Assembly (NCBI GenBank): GCA_017445245.1
Contig: JAFSUM010000019.1
Coordinates: forward strand, 1-62,330
Origin: Bacilli bacterium
GTDB lineage: Bacteria; Bacillota_I; Bacilli_A; RFN20; CAG-826
DNA length: 62,330 bases
Direction: 5' to 3'
Shown: positions 6,836 through 15,523 of the stretch, piece after piece
How positions within the stretch are numbered: the stretch's first letter is position 1
Layout of the letters: every line of letters begins with the position of its first letter
Program-made: the position numbers and the translations under genes
Notes under the pieces: generated by a model
What the model was told of the DNA's origin: nothing
Seen by the model: the letters and a program-made list of their open reading frames with translations, nothing else
Database searches by the model: none

Positions 6836-8818
6836 ATGGCTAGAAAAAGAAGACCGTTTGATTTCTTCTCTGCGTTTGCTTACGCGGATGAAATGTCTAA
6901 GTTCGAAATGGTGGCGCTATGCATCGTTTCGGCTTTTTGTGCGGCCTGCAACGTCTTGTTGCCTTATCTTCAGAAAATCATTCTCGAAAGCATCGGAAAC
7001 AACAACCATACAGACGATTTACTATGGGTCTATCTTCTCGTCGGCATCGGCGGGGCGCTTGCCCTGACATTAGAAAACTTTTTGAACATCGCTATCATGA
7101 TGCGCCTTCGCCGTGGCCTGGAACGGGCGATGCTTTACTCTATTACTTATAAAGAACAGCAAATGATCCGTGAAAAGGGTATCGGCGTTTTCGCTTCGGC
7201 GGTCGTCGGCGATGCGGAACAGCTTTCCCGCGTCTTAGCGGCTGGCTGGTTCTCGATTATCTTCAACTTCATCGGCGCGATTGTTTCGATCATCATCTCG
7301 GCGACCTGGAACCAATACTTCCTCGTCATCGTCATGGTCGCGTATTTGCTGGTTTTGATTGTCATTTACGTTTTTAATCGAATCTCCGTGTATTATTTCC
7401 GCAAGGAGAAGGTCATCAGCTATGCGATCGGGCCGCATATTCGTGGCACGGTCGAATCGCATCGTTCCATCATGGCCTATGGGTCTTATGATGCGTATCA
7501 GGAAAGCCTAAGGCCCGAATATGAGCTGCGCCGTAAATACTTCACGTTAAGCGAAAACATGGCGAGTCTTTCTTCGGCTCTCATCAAATTGATTCAAGCG
7601 GTGGCCCTCGCGGTGTTCTTCTTTTTCGCCGTCGCCGAATTGCGCGCGGAAAAGACGCCGGAGGAACGCGCGGCCTTTTATCCGGTTTTGATTGCTTTGG
7701 TTAGCTATTTCGCCACCATCTTCGCTCCGATCGCGAGTATCAACACGACGTATAACAACGTCTCCAAATTCCGCGCCTTCTTCGATCCGTTCCGCGAGAT
7801 CGTAACCTTCCCCGGCCTAGGAGGCTTGCCAGGATACCTCGACGTGAAAGTGAGCCACGTGGAGGCGATTCGCAATAACGTTTTGATGCTGGAAGACATC
7901 AATATCGATGTCGACAAGGTGTATGCGATTATTGGTTTGCATGGCGAATCTAAAGCGGCCCTTTTGGGATATCTTCGCGGGGAAACCATTCCCGAAAACG
8001 GCACGGTAACGATGGGGGGCATCCCGTTCCATGAAATCGAAAAGAACCTTCGCCTCAGTCTCTTCTCCATCAACTCTAGCGGTGTTGAGATCCTCGATAG
8101 CAATCTCGAGTTCAACGTTACCCTCGGGAAACCTTTGCTCTCCGACATCGATTACGAGCAAAAGCGGAAAGAGTATTACGCCCACTTGGAATACTTCTTC
8201 GAACTCGTGGATTCTGGATGTAGGTTCCACCATAAAAAAGAGAAGGCAATCCTCGACGAAATCATTTCGGACTTCTATGCCCTCGATCCGCATTTGAAAA
8301 ATGAAAAACTCATCCGCGACACGGTCGTGGCCGCGTTTGCTTGCATCGAGGACCGCGCCCATTTCATCGCGACAATCGGAAACTCTATTTTCAGCAAAAA
8401 ATACGCAAAACAGGCACGTTATGAAAAAATCTTCGAAGGTTTATCGCTCTATTCTTTGGAACATCGAGACTTTGGTTATGCGGGCAAAAACCTCTTGGAA
8501 TCCGAACGAGCCCTCATCCTTTTGGCCCGCTTCTTGCTGCCCGAAAATGAGAACCCCTTCCTATTGCTAAGCCCGCTAGAACACATACCGTTCGAGCTCT
8601 ATCCTTCAGCATTGGCTTTGCTACAAAAGATGATCAAAGGACGTCCTGGCATCGTCATCATGCCCGACATCAACGATGCTCGCACCATCGCTGACGAAAT
8701 GATCGTGATGGAAGGCGGAAGCATTGTCGAACGCGGAAAACATGCGAACCTGCTTCGCCGCAAATCGAAATACGCGGAAATCTATGCCGAGGCGAGCAAG
8801 CCTATGCACAAGAAATAA
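6836..8818 (+). CDS. ABC exporter-like protein with degenerate ATPase domain
   Basis: A 660-residue half-transporter. Residues about 20-310 form a six-helix type I exporter domain. Residues about 335-640 have the outline of an ABC ATPase but damaged motifs: Walker A reads GLHGESKAA (367-375: the last Gly is Ser and the Ser/Thr is Ala); the LSGGQ region reads KNLLESERA (551-559); Walker B reads FLLLSPLEH (Asp and Glu missing); the switch His is replaced (IMPDIND). About 100 extra residues are inserted before the signature region. The frame is fully open and the C-terminus (VERGKHANLL) is still typical. It is probably ATPase-dead or a partner subunit; no partner gene is near. It is leaderless and ends one base before convergent ldh. 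Confidence 0.82.
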   Translation: MARKRRPFDFFSAFAYADEMSKFEMVALCIVSAFCAACNVLLPYLQKIILESIGNNNHTDDLLWVYLLVGIGGALALTLENFLNIAIMMRLRRGLERAMLYSITYKEQQMIREKGIGVFASAVVGDAEQLSRVLAAGWFSIIFNFIGAIVSIIISATWNQYFLVIVMVAYLLVLIVIYVFNRISVYYFRKEKVISYAIGPHIRGTVESHRSIMAYGSYDAYQESLRPEYELRRKYFTLSENMASLSSALIKLIQAVALAVFFFFAVAELRAEKTPEERAAFYPVLIALVSYFATIFAPIASINTTYNNVSKFRAFFDPFREIVTFPGLGGLPGYLDVKVSHVEAIRNNVLMLEDINIDVDKVYAIIGLHGESKAALLGYLRGETIPENGTVTMGGIPFHEIEKNLRLSLFSINSSGVEILDSNLEFNVTLGKPLLSDIDYEQKRKEYYAHLEYFFELVDSGCRFHHKKEKAILDEIISDFYALDPHLKNEKLIRDTVVAAFACIEDRAHFIATIGNSIFSKKYAKQARYEKIFEGLSLYSLEHRDFGYAGKNLLESERALILLARFLLPENENPFLLLSPLEHIPFELYPSALALLQKMIKGRPGIVIMPDINDARTIADEMIVMEGGSIVERGKHANLLRRKSKYAEIYAEASKPMHKK

Positions 8819-9757
8819 TCAAAGAGTGTCGATAATGGATTTAAGCGTCTCCGCCGAAGCGTGGAGGCGCTTCTTTTCTTCCTCGCTTAAGGGGTAGTCG
8901 AGAACGACTTCGATACCCTCTCTGCCCACGATGGCGGGCACGGAAAGAGCGAGACCCTCCAAGCCGTATTGACCATCGAGTTCGCAGGAGACCGGGAGCA
9001 TCATGTGGCGGTCTTTGCAGATGACGTCGCAGATATGGGTGACGGCCGTGGCAACACCGTAATATGTCGCACCTTTCCGCTTGATGATCTCATAGGCGGA
9101 ATCGCGGACCTGCTCATAGATTTCCTGCATACATTTTTCATGGTCGAAACGGCCACGCATTTCCGCGAATTGGTTAAGGGGAATACCGCCGATATTGGTA
9201 ATAGACCAAACGGGGAATTCGGAGTCGCCATGTTCGCCGATGATGATACCATGGACGTTTTTGGCATCGACTTTAAGGCGCTCGGAAATGAGATATTTGT
9301 ACCGAGCGGTATCTAACACGGTGCCCGAACCGATGACCCTTGAAGCTGGGAAACCGGACTCTTTGAGGGCGACGTGAGTCAGAACGTCAACGGGGTTAGC
9401 GACGATCAGAAGGATACCTTCGAAGCCGCCGTCGACGAGAGAGCGGATGACTCCGCGCATGATCGCGGCGTTTTTGTTGATGAGGTCAAGCCGCGTTTCG
9501 CCGGGCTTTTGGGCCGCGCCTGCGGTGACGATGGCGATTCCCGCGTCTTTGGCGTCGGCGTAGTCACCCGACCAGATTTCCATCGGGGAGGAATAGGGGA
9601 TGCCATGGCTGATGTCCATGGCTTCGCCTTCGGCTTTCTCTTTGTTGTAGTCGATGAGGACGATTTCGTTGTAGAGGCCTTTTTGGCTCAGGGCATAGGC
9701 GGTCGAGGCTCCGACGAACCCCGTTCCGATGATTGCTGCTTTGCGGTTATTGATCAT
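8819..9757 (-). CDS. ldh: L-lactate dehydrogenase
   Basis: A 312-residue cytosolic enzyme that reduces pyruvate to L-lactate and regenerates NAD. The NAD-binding GTGFVGAS is near the N-terminus, and the catalytic His lies in GEHGDSEFPVWS. The substrate loop is AQKPGETRLDL, where Gln rather than Arg marks lactate over malate specificity. The start at 9757 has AGGAG seven bases upstream; a longer frame lacks such a site. It points to fermentation. Its stop abuts the stop of the upstream convergent gene with no terminator between. Confidence 0.94.
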   Translation of the reverse strand: MINNRKAAIIGTGFVGASTAYALSQKGLYNEIVLIDYNKEKAEGEAMDISHGIPYSSPMEIWSGDYADAKDAGIAIVTAGAAQKPGETRLDLINKNAAIMRGVIRSLVDGGFEGILLIVANPVDVLTHVALKESGFPASRVIGSGTVLDTARYKYLISERLKVDAKNVHGIIIGEHGDSEFPVWSITNIGGIPLNQFAEMRGRFDHEKCMQEIYEQVRDSAYEIIKRKGATYYGVATAVTHICDVICKDRHMMLPVSCELDGQYGLEGLALSVPAIVGREGIEVVLDYPLSEEEKKRLHASAETLKSIIDTL

Positions 9758-9885
9758 ATTCGAACTCCTAATGGAATCATACCAAGGTGAATTGGATAGA
9801 GTTAAGACAATGCTTCGATTTCGCTTGGCTCGTTCCATTTTACGCGCGCATTAAGTATGATTATCTAAACCAGAAAGGCACATTT

Positions 9886-11754
9886 ATGCATAACGAAGTC
9901 AAAATCAGCGACTCTTTCTATTACATTGGCGGTTCCGACCGTCGTCTCGCCCTTTTCGAGAACGTTTATCCTCTCGTTAACGGTGCGAGCTACAACTCCT
10001 ATCTCTACCTCGATGAGAAGACCCTTGTCCTCGACACGGTCGACCGTGCCGTCAGCGATGTCTTCTATGGCAATCTTGATTACCTTCTTGCCGGAAGGAA
10101 GCTTGACTATCTCATCGTCAACCACATGGAGCCCGACCACGCGGCCAATATCGGCGAACTTTTGCTCCGTCACCCCGAGACGACCATCGTCATCGGCGAC
10201 ATGGCCCAGAAGTTCCTGCTGAACTACTTCCCGGACATCAAAGCCAATTTCCTCATCGTCAACGAAGGCGACAAGCTCTCCATCGGCAAGCACGAATTCA
10301 CCTTTGTCAAAGCCCCGATGGTCCACTGGCCCGAAGTCATGTTTACCTATGAACTCACCGAACACGTCCTCTTCTCGGCGGATGCTTTCGGAACGTTCGG
10401 CGCTTTGCATGGCGACATCTATGCCTCAAAGAATAACTTCGACCTCGCAGAGGCTAGAAGGTATTACACCAACATCGTCGGCAAATACGGCCAGCAGGTC
10501 CTTGATGTATTGAAAAAGGCCGCGGACCTCCGCATCGATCTTATTTGTCCTCTCCATGGCCCGCTGCATCGCGGCAACTTGAATCCGCTTCTTGGGGCCT
10601 ATGGAAACTGGGCTTCCTATACCCCCGAAGATCCTAGCGGCGTCATGATCGCCTATTCCTCCGTTTATGGCGATACTGCTCTTGCGGCGGAAATCCTCGC
10701 GAAGAAAATCGTCGAAAGAGGCCTCCGCGACGTCGTTGTTTATGACGTTTCCAAAACCGATTCTTCCTATTTGATCGCCGAATCTTTCCGCGTCGGAACC
10801 ATTCTCCTATGTGCGACCACCTATAACGCGGGCGTTTTCGTAAAGATGGAAGACTTCCTTCATGACCTTGCGAATCACAAGATCCGTAACCGCACGATCG
10901 GTTTCGTCGAAAATGGTTCGTGGGCACCTGCGGCCAAGATGAACATGAAGCGCATCCTCGCCGATTTGGAAGGCATCGACTACATCGACGAAAGCCTGAC
11001 CATTGCTTCCGCGCTTAAGGAAGGACAACTACCCGCGCTCGATGCGATTGCCGAAGCTGTCGTCGCGCGCCTCCGTCCCGAAGAAAAGAAGGTCGAAGAA
11101 AGCGGATCCCTCGTCGAAGCGGCCGCCATGTTCAAACTCTCTTATGGTTTGTTCGCCCTCATCACCAATAACGGCGAAAGGGATAACGCCTCCATCAACA
11201 ACTCGTTCTTCCAGGTATCCGATAAACCGAATTTGGTTATGCTTTCGGTCAACGTGGCCAACTATTCTGCGGATACGATTCGCGTGACGGGCACATTCAA
11301 CATCTCCGTCCTCAACGAGGAAGCCGATTTCGGTGCCTTCAAGCGCTTCGGATTTGCCTCGGGCCGCGATACCGACAAGTTCGGTGATTATGAAGGTGAG
11401 ACGGGCCGTTCCGTAAACGGACTGCTCTACCTAAAAGGCATCTCGAACGCGTTCTTCTCCTGCAAAGTCGTCCAGACGATCGAAGCGGGTAACCACGTCC
11501 TTTTCATCGCCGAAGTCACGGAAGCCAAGGTCCTCAATGACGTGCCTTCCATGACCTATGCCTACTACTTTGCAAACGTCAAACCCAAGCCGCTTCCTAG
11601 CATCAAGACCGCGACCGATCCCAACGCGCCGAAGCAGATCGGCTGGCGTTGCAAGATCTGCGGGTACACCTATATCGGCGAAGAATTACCGCCCGATTAC
11701 GTGTGTCCGTTATGTAAGCATCCGGCCTCGGACTTCGAACGAGTAGAACTGTAA
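9886..11754 (+). CDS. fprA: Flavodiiron protein fused to flavin reductase and rubredoxin
   Basis: A 622-residue fusion. Order: metallo-beta-lactamase diiron domain (about 1-250; ligands His80, Glu82, Asp84, His85 in HMEPDHAAN, His147, Asp166, His224); flavodoxin domain (about 251-395; SSVYGDTALAAE); FMN-binding flavin reductase domain (about 410-560; FKLSYGLFALITNNG); rubredoxin (about 575-622; CKICGY and CPLCKHP). It should reduce O2 to water or NO to N2O using NAD(P)H within one polypeptide, protecting an anaerobe. The ATG at 9886 follows AAAGG; TATGAT lies upstream. It ends at a strong terminator. Confidence 0.95.
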   Translation: MHNEVKISDSFYYIGGSDRRLALFENVYPLVNGASYNSYLYLDEKTLVLDTVDRAVSDVFYGNLDYLLAGRKLDYLIVNHMEPDHAANIGELLLRHPETTIVIGDMAQKFLLNYFPDIKANFLIVNEGDKLSIGKHEFTFVKAPMVHWPEVMFTYELTEHVLFSADAFGTFGALHGDIYASKNNFDLAEARRYYTNIVGKYGQQVLDVLKKAADLRIDLICPLHGPLHRGNLNPLLGAYGNWASYTPEDPSGVMIAYSSVYGDTALAAEILAKKIVERGLRDVVVYDVSKTDSSYLIAESFRVGTILLCATTYNAGVFVKMEDFLHDLANHKIRNRTIGFVENGSWAPAAKMNMKRILADLEGIDYIDESLTIASALKEGQLPALDAIAEAVVARLRPEEKKVEESGSLVEAAAMFKLSYGLFALITNNGERDNASINNSFFQVSDKPNLVMLSVNVANYSADTIRVTGTFNISVLNEEADFGAFKRFGFASGRDTDKFGDYEGETGRSVNGLLYLKGISNAFFSCKVVQTIEAGNHVLFIAEVTEAKVLNDVPSMTYAYYFANVKPKPLPSIKTATDPNAPKQIGWRCKICGYTYIGEELPPDYVCPLCKHPASDFERVEL

Positions 11755-11759
11755 AAATA

Positions 11760-11800
11760 AAGTGGTTTTGCGGCTTAAAAGACGGCGAAACCACTTTTTA
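11760..11800 (+). terminator. Intrinsic terminator after the flavodiiron gene
   Basis: AAGTGGTTTTGC pairs with GCGAAACCACTT (12 pairs including one G-T), followed by TTTTT. Confidence 0.85.
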
Positions 11801-11874
11801 ATTGCCTCGTTTTGTCGCTTGCGCGGGCGAAAGAGAGTGCAAGTTACGAAAATGCCGATATAATCCCTAATACG

Positions 11875-12225
11875 ATGGAAGAGAAAACAATAGTCGAAGT
11901 CGAAGTCCTCTCAGAAACGGAATCCGAGGTGACCAAAAGCGACGAACCAAAGAAAAACGTCACCTATGTTTCAAAGGGAGACAAAGGGTTAAAGAATCTT
12001 CGCCTCGCCGATAAGATCGCCCGTTATTGTTTCCCCGGGATATTCCTTTTCGCTGCTGGCGGTTTGGTCTTCTCGATCCTTTATTCCCAAGGGCCTGAAC
12101 TTTATCGGCTTGTCCTATTGGGCATCTTCTTTGGGCTATCCTGCATTTCCTTCCTCGCTAGCATTTTTGGTTTTTTCCTCGCTAGGCGCGGCAAACGCCA
12201 GATTGAGGAAGATAGGGCAAAGTAA
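11875..12225 (+). CDS. Small membrane protein at head of polysaccharide block
   Basis: A 116-residue protein with an acidic N-terminal tail (MEEKTIVEVEVLSETESE) and two hydrophobic segments (about residues 50-72 and 78-100). The start at 11875 is chosen because TATAAT occupies 11859-11864; earlier in-frame codons would precede transcription. There is no ribosome site, so it is probably leaderless or nearly so. It is followed after three bases by the large membrane protein gene. Function not recognised; an accessory role in surface polymer assembly is inferred from location. Confidence 0.6.
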   Translation: MEEKTIVEVEVLSETESEVTKSDEPKKNVTYVSKGDKGLKNLRLADKIARYCFPGIFLFAAGGLVFSILYSQGPELYRLVLLGIFFGLSCISFLASIFGFFLARRGKRQIEEDRAK

Positions 12226-12228
12226 ACG

Positions 12229-13659
12229 ATGGAATCGGAAGAAAAGAAGGGCAGCCGCAGCTTCTCCGCTTGGGATACGACAATCGCTTTTTTGTCGCTA
12301 GAGATTCTCGCCCTTGTTAGTTTTGGACTTGGCGGGGCTTTTGGCATTCGCGTTTTTGATATCCTCGGTTTCTTTATCGGTATCCTTGCTTTTGGTTACG
12401 CGAGGAACAATTTCAATATCAAAGCGAATCTAAAATGGCTCGTCCCGGTTGGTGCTTTCTTTGTCCTACTGGGTTTTTCCGCTTTTTTCTACAAGTACTA
12501 TGGTGGGCTACAGGGTGGTGCGGTTTCCGTCATCATCAGTTTCCTTTACCTTCTGCTTGAGGCTTTAGGCCTTGTCGGCTTCTTTTTGCTAGGCATTGGC
12601 ATGAGGGCTCACCCCCAAATCAAAAAGGAATATATCCTTTATGGCCTTCTCGGTGGTTTGGCGCTTTACTGCGTAGTTGTCGGCTTCTATAGCCTGATTC
12701 GTTATGGCTTTTTCTACGCGGCGATTTTCCGCGACCTGGTCTATTACTATCAGGGCGTCTTGTATCCTGTGGATGTTGAAGGAAAGGCTCTGTTAGGCTT
12801 TGCTTTTGCCGAGACGAGCCTCCGCTTTGCTTGCCTTCCGGCATTTGTCCTCGCTTGCTCAGGCGTCGGCTTGCTACGGATGAACCCAAAGAAAGACGAG
12901 CGGAAGTTTTTCCTCCTTTTGACCCTTGCCGGTATCGGATTCCTTTTCCTCGTTTTGATTCCTGCCTGGCAGCAACTGGTTCTCCTCGCTGGCGTCTATG
13001 CTTTCTTTGGTATCTATTTCTTCCTCCGCTTCCTAGGCGGCAGGAACGAAAACCACAAAGTTTATTGGAATAGGGCGTACATGGTCGTCTATATTCTCTT
13101 TATCTGTGTGGTTGCCTTCATTGCGTTTGCCTTGGTTACGGAGGGACGTCTACATATTATCGAGAAACTATTCACCGCGGTTCTTGGGCGCGTTCCGATG
13201 ACGGTGAGCACCGCGATTCAAGCCGTATATGATTGCGTGTATAACGGCGCGGTCAACGCCGACCTCCACAAGTTCAATTTCGTTTCGTTCCTCTTCGGTC
13301 TCAATCCGAGTGGCGACGCGATTACGATTCATGCGACCCGTTTCTTTGAAATCAATATCCTTTGGCAGAACGGATTCCTTGCCTTTGCCCTTCTCTGTTT
13401 CTTGATTTGTTTCTACGTTAAGAAAGAGAAGGAATACCTTCGTAACGCGAACAAAGACGAATTCCCGTTCCGTCTTTCTATCGTGGCGATGATGCTTGGC
13501 ATCTTCTTCTATCAGTCGATCTTCGCCGACGAGTTGCCTCTTATTCATGGCAACGAATTCCTGCCCTTCACGCACGGCAACATCATGCTTTTGATGGCAT
13601 TCTTGATGGGTATCAGTTATGAGCCTGAAACGAAAAAGGAGGTAGTTTTGAGTGAATAA
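12229..13659 (+). CDS. Polytopic membrane protein, O-antigen polymerase/ligase-like
   Basis: A 476-residue protein with about eleven to twelve hydrophobic segments and one large loop before the last helices. The ending pattern (HATRFFEINILWQNGFLAF, then a basic KKEKEYLRN patch) recalls Wzy/WaaL-type polymerases and ligases, which act on undecaprenyl-linked glycans, but no diagnostic motif is certain. Context supports this: lipoprotein, flippase, ATP-grasp and glycosyltransferase genes are nearby. Confidence is high that it is a membrane protein and moderate at best for the function. Confidence 0.5.
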   Translation: MESEEKKGSRSFSAWDTTIAFLSLEILALVSFGLGGAFGIRVFDILGFFIGILAFGYARNNFNIKANLKWLVPVGAFFVLLGFSAFFYKYYGGLQGGAVSVIISFLYLLLEALGLVGFFLLGIGMRAHPQIKKEYILYGLLGGLALYCVVVGFYSLIRYGFFYAAIFRDLVYYYQGVLYPVDVEGKALLGFAFAETSLRFACLPAFVLACSGVGLLRMNPKKDERKFFLLLTLAGIGFLFLVLIPAWQQLVLLAGVYAFFGIYFFLRFLGGRNENHKVYWNRAYMVVYILFICVVAFIAFALVTEGRLHIIEKLFTAVLGRVPMTVSTAIQAVYDCVYNGAVNADLHKFNFVSFLFGLNPSGDAITIHATRFFEINILWQNGFLAFALLCFLICFYVKKEKEYLRNANKDEFPFRLSIVAMMLGIFFYQSIFADELPLIHGNEFLPFTHGNIMLLMAFLMGISYEPETKKEVVLSE

Positions 13660-14596
13660 ACGCGTAATTCTGCCATTGCTTCTTTCGGGTTTGGCCCTCT
13701 CCGCTTGCACAGATACGGCCCAGCTTTATAACCCCCGCGATTACCTCAGCGGTACCTTCGTCGAGCATTGCTATAACGTTTGGGAAGGCAAAACCAAAGA
13801 AGCTCATGAGGTGGTCTCTTATTCTAAGGATCTCGACCAGCTTCCTTATGATGTTGATCTGAGTGCGAAAGGCTATTTTGCGGGTTCGGGCCTAACGGGA
13901 CAGGAGAATCTCCGCGCCTGCTACGGGTATGGACAGGCGCTTCGTTATCACCCGGATTACTTCAAAAACCCTAAAGGCGAGACCTTGCTTTGGGGTAAAG
14001 AAGGCGTCAGCGATATCGTTCCCGGGGAAATCGGTGGCTGGGCGGATAATTCCTCCCTTTACGACGTCATCTATTCGCAGAACAAGCGTTTGGACCGCCG
14101 TTACGAGAAGTTCTCTCGTGGTTTCCTTTCCAAGTTCTATAACGGCCAGATCAAGTGTAACGGATGGTCCTATTACGCGATGGCCGTTCTTTCGACGGAT
14201 GGTTATGGGACGATGTTCCCGTATGAACTCGAACATAGCGATTATTTCGCGATGGCCATCTTGATGGGCACGGATGAAGAAGCCTCCGCTCGCGTCGCCG
14301 TCGCCGACATCGACGTCACCTTCTACAAGTATTCAGATTCTGGCACGTCTCTCATCGGATACCAGGTCAACCTCAACGATGTGAACCTTAGCTGTAACAA
14401 TGGTTCTTCGAATACGTCTCTGGTTGGGTTTACTTTTGCTGATGCGGGGATCGATTCAAAAGGCATCGTCGGGATGTCGATGAACTGGAGCTTAGTCGAA
14501 GATCCTTCTGGCGCGGGTGATGATTTTGACGCGGAAGGGTATCACGACGGGATTTGCCTCTATGAGGTGTTCTTCCCGGATTCTACTTGGAATTAA
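13652..14596 (+). CDS. Lipoprotein of unknown function
   Basis: A 314-residue secreted protein starting with GTG; AGGAGG lies nine bases upstream, inside the end of the preceding gene (8-nt overlap). The signal peptide ends in the lipobox LSAC (Cys19), so the mature protein is lipid-anchored. The body is Tyr/Gly/Ser-rich and beta-like (for example SYSKDLDQLPYDVDLS), as in carbohydrate-facing surface proteins, but I recognise no family. It is the third gene of the 11875-14596 operon. Confidence 0.7.
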   Translation: MNKRVILPLLLSGLALSACTDTAQLYNPRDYLSGTFVEHCYNVWEGKTKEAHEVVSYSKDLDQLPYDVDLSAKGYFAGSGLTGQENLRACYGYGQALRYHPDYFKNPKGETLLWGKEGVSDIVPGEIGGWADNSSLYDVIYSQNKRLDRRYEKFSRGFLSKFYNGQIKCNGWSYYAMAVLSTDGYGTMFPYELEHSDYFAMAILMGTDEEASARVAVADIDVTFYKYSDSGTSLIGYQVNLNDVNLSCNNGSSNTSLVGFTFADAGIDSKGIVGMSMNWSLVEDPSGAGDDFDAEGYHDGICLYEVFFPDSTWN

Positions 14597-14597
14597 C

Positions 14598-14618
14598 GCA
14601 AAAAGAACTTATTTTTGC
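14598..14618. terminator. AT-rich hairpin between convergent genes
   Basis: GCAAAAA, seven-base loop, TTTTTGC. It lies just after the lipoprotein stop and overlaps the end of the convergent ATP-grasp gene. The low GC stem makes it a weak candidate for a shared terminator. Confidence 0.35.
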
Positions 14619-15523
14619 TTTAGATAGTTCGAAATATCGAGCCATTTTCCCATCTCGAAATCGCAGGAATCGTCGTCGAGAATGAGAGTTCCTTTTGCCG
14701 GGGTGAACGTCATTTCGGAGAAATAGATTTTCCCATCGACTTCGTAAAAATCGGCACGCACGAAGGGGAAGGGGGCCGAAATCATTTCGGCGTAAGCGAG
14801 CATCTGGTCGAAATCGTCGGGGCGTTTCGGAGTTACGTCGGCCTTTTTCCATCCATTGAATTGGCTGCCGTCAAATGGCGTCCAGTCCGCATAGAGCTGG
14901 GTATAACGAATATCTTCTCCACGGCCGGTGACGACGTAGAGGTTTTTGGCCGTTCCATTGAAGACGTGTATCTTGTACTCGGTCGGAAGATGAACACCAT
15001 CGCCCAAGAACTTTTCGACGATAATCTGGGGTTTGATAGGGGAGTAATGCCGTTCTAATGTCGTCTTCCCATAGTCTTTTTTGAGCCAGCGCCCGAACTT
15101 TTTCCGCGCCTCTTCTTTATCGAAGCGCTCTTTATCCTTAACGAGGACGTTCCAGCCTGAGGCATGGGTGCATTTCAAGACAAAAGAGGAGGGCAATTCG
15201 TCGAAGGGGATGTCATCGAAGCGATCGTATATCCCATAAACGGGGACGAGAAGGTTTTCTAGGCCACATTCTTTTAGGTAGTCACGCACGCCGGCTCTGC
15301 CAGCGCAGCGGGAAACTTCGGGGTTGTTCGGATAAACGTAAAGGCGGAGGTACTGCAACTTCTCCGTATAACGGACGGGGTTATTTAAATCGCAGGGGTG
15401 ATGGGTGATATAACGGTACTGCCAGCGGACGTATTGACGAGGCGAAAGTACCTTCATGGGTCCTCTAAGTAGAGATCCGAGAAGACGCTTTGCCTTATTC
15501 TCCTTCAAGTTCGGATTCGGCAT
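14609..15523 (-). CDS. TupA-like ATP-grasp enzyme of polysaccharide synthesis
   Basis: A 304-residue protein of the ATP-grasp group often found in capsule and teichuronopeptide loci. Visible family features are PVRYTEKLQYLRLY (residues about 50-63), FVLKCTHASGWNVLVKDK (ATP-binding core) and FVRADFYEVDGKIYFSEMTF (metal-binding end). It probably ligates an amino acid or amine to a sugar polymer. I choose the ATG at 15523 because AAAGGAGG sits just before it; this overlaps the flippase end by 29 bases. It is in an operon with the flippase. Confidence 0.85.
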   Translation of the reverse strand: MPNPNLKENKAKRLLGSLLRGPMKVLSPRQYVRWQYRYITHHPCDLNNPVRYTEKLQYLRLYVYPNNPEVSRCAGRAGVRDYLKECGLENLLVPVYGIYDRFDDIPFDELPSSFVLKCTHASGWNVLVKDKERFDKEEARKKFGRWLKKDYGKTTLERHYSPIKPQIIVEKFLGDGVHLPTEYKIHVFNGTAKNLYVVTGRGEDIRYTQLYADWTPFDGSQFNGWKKADVTPKRPDDFDQMLAYAEMISAPFPFVRADFYEVDGKIYFSEMTFTPAKGTLILDDDSCDFEMGKWLDISNYLKQK

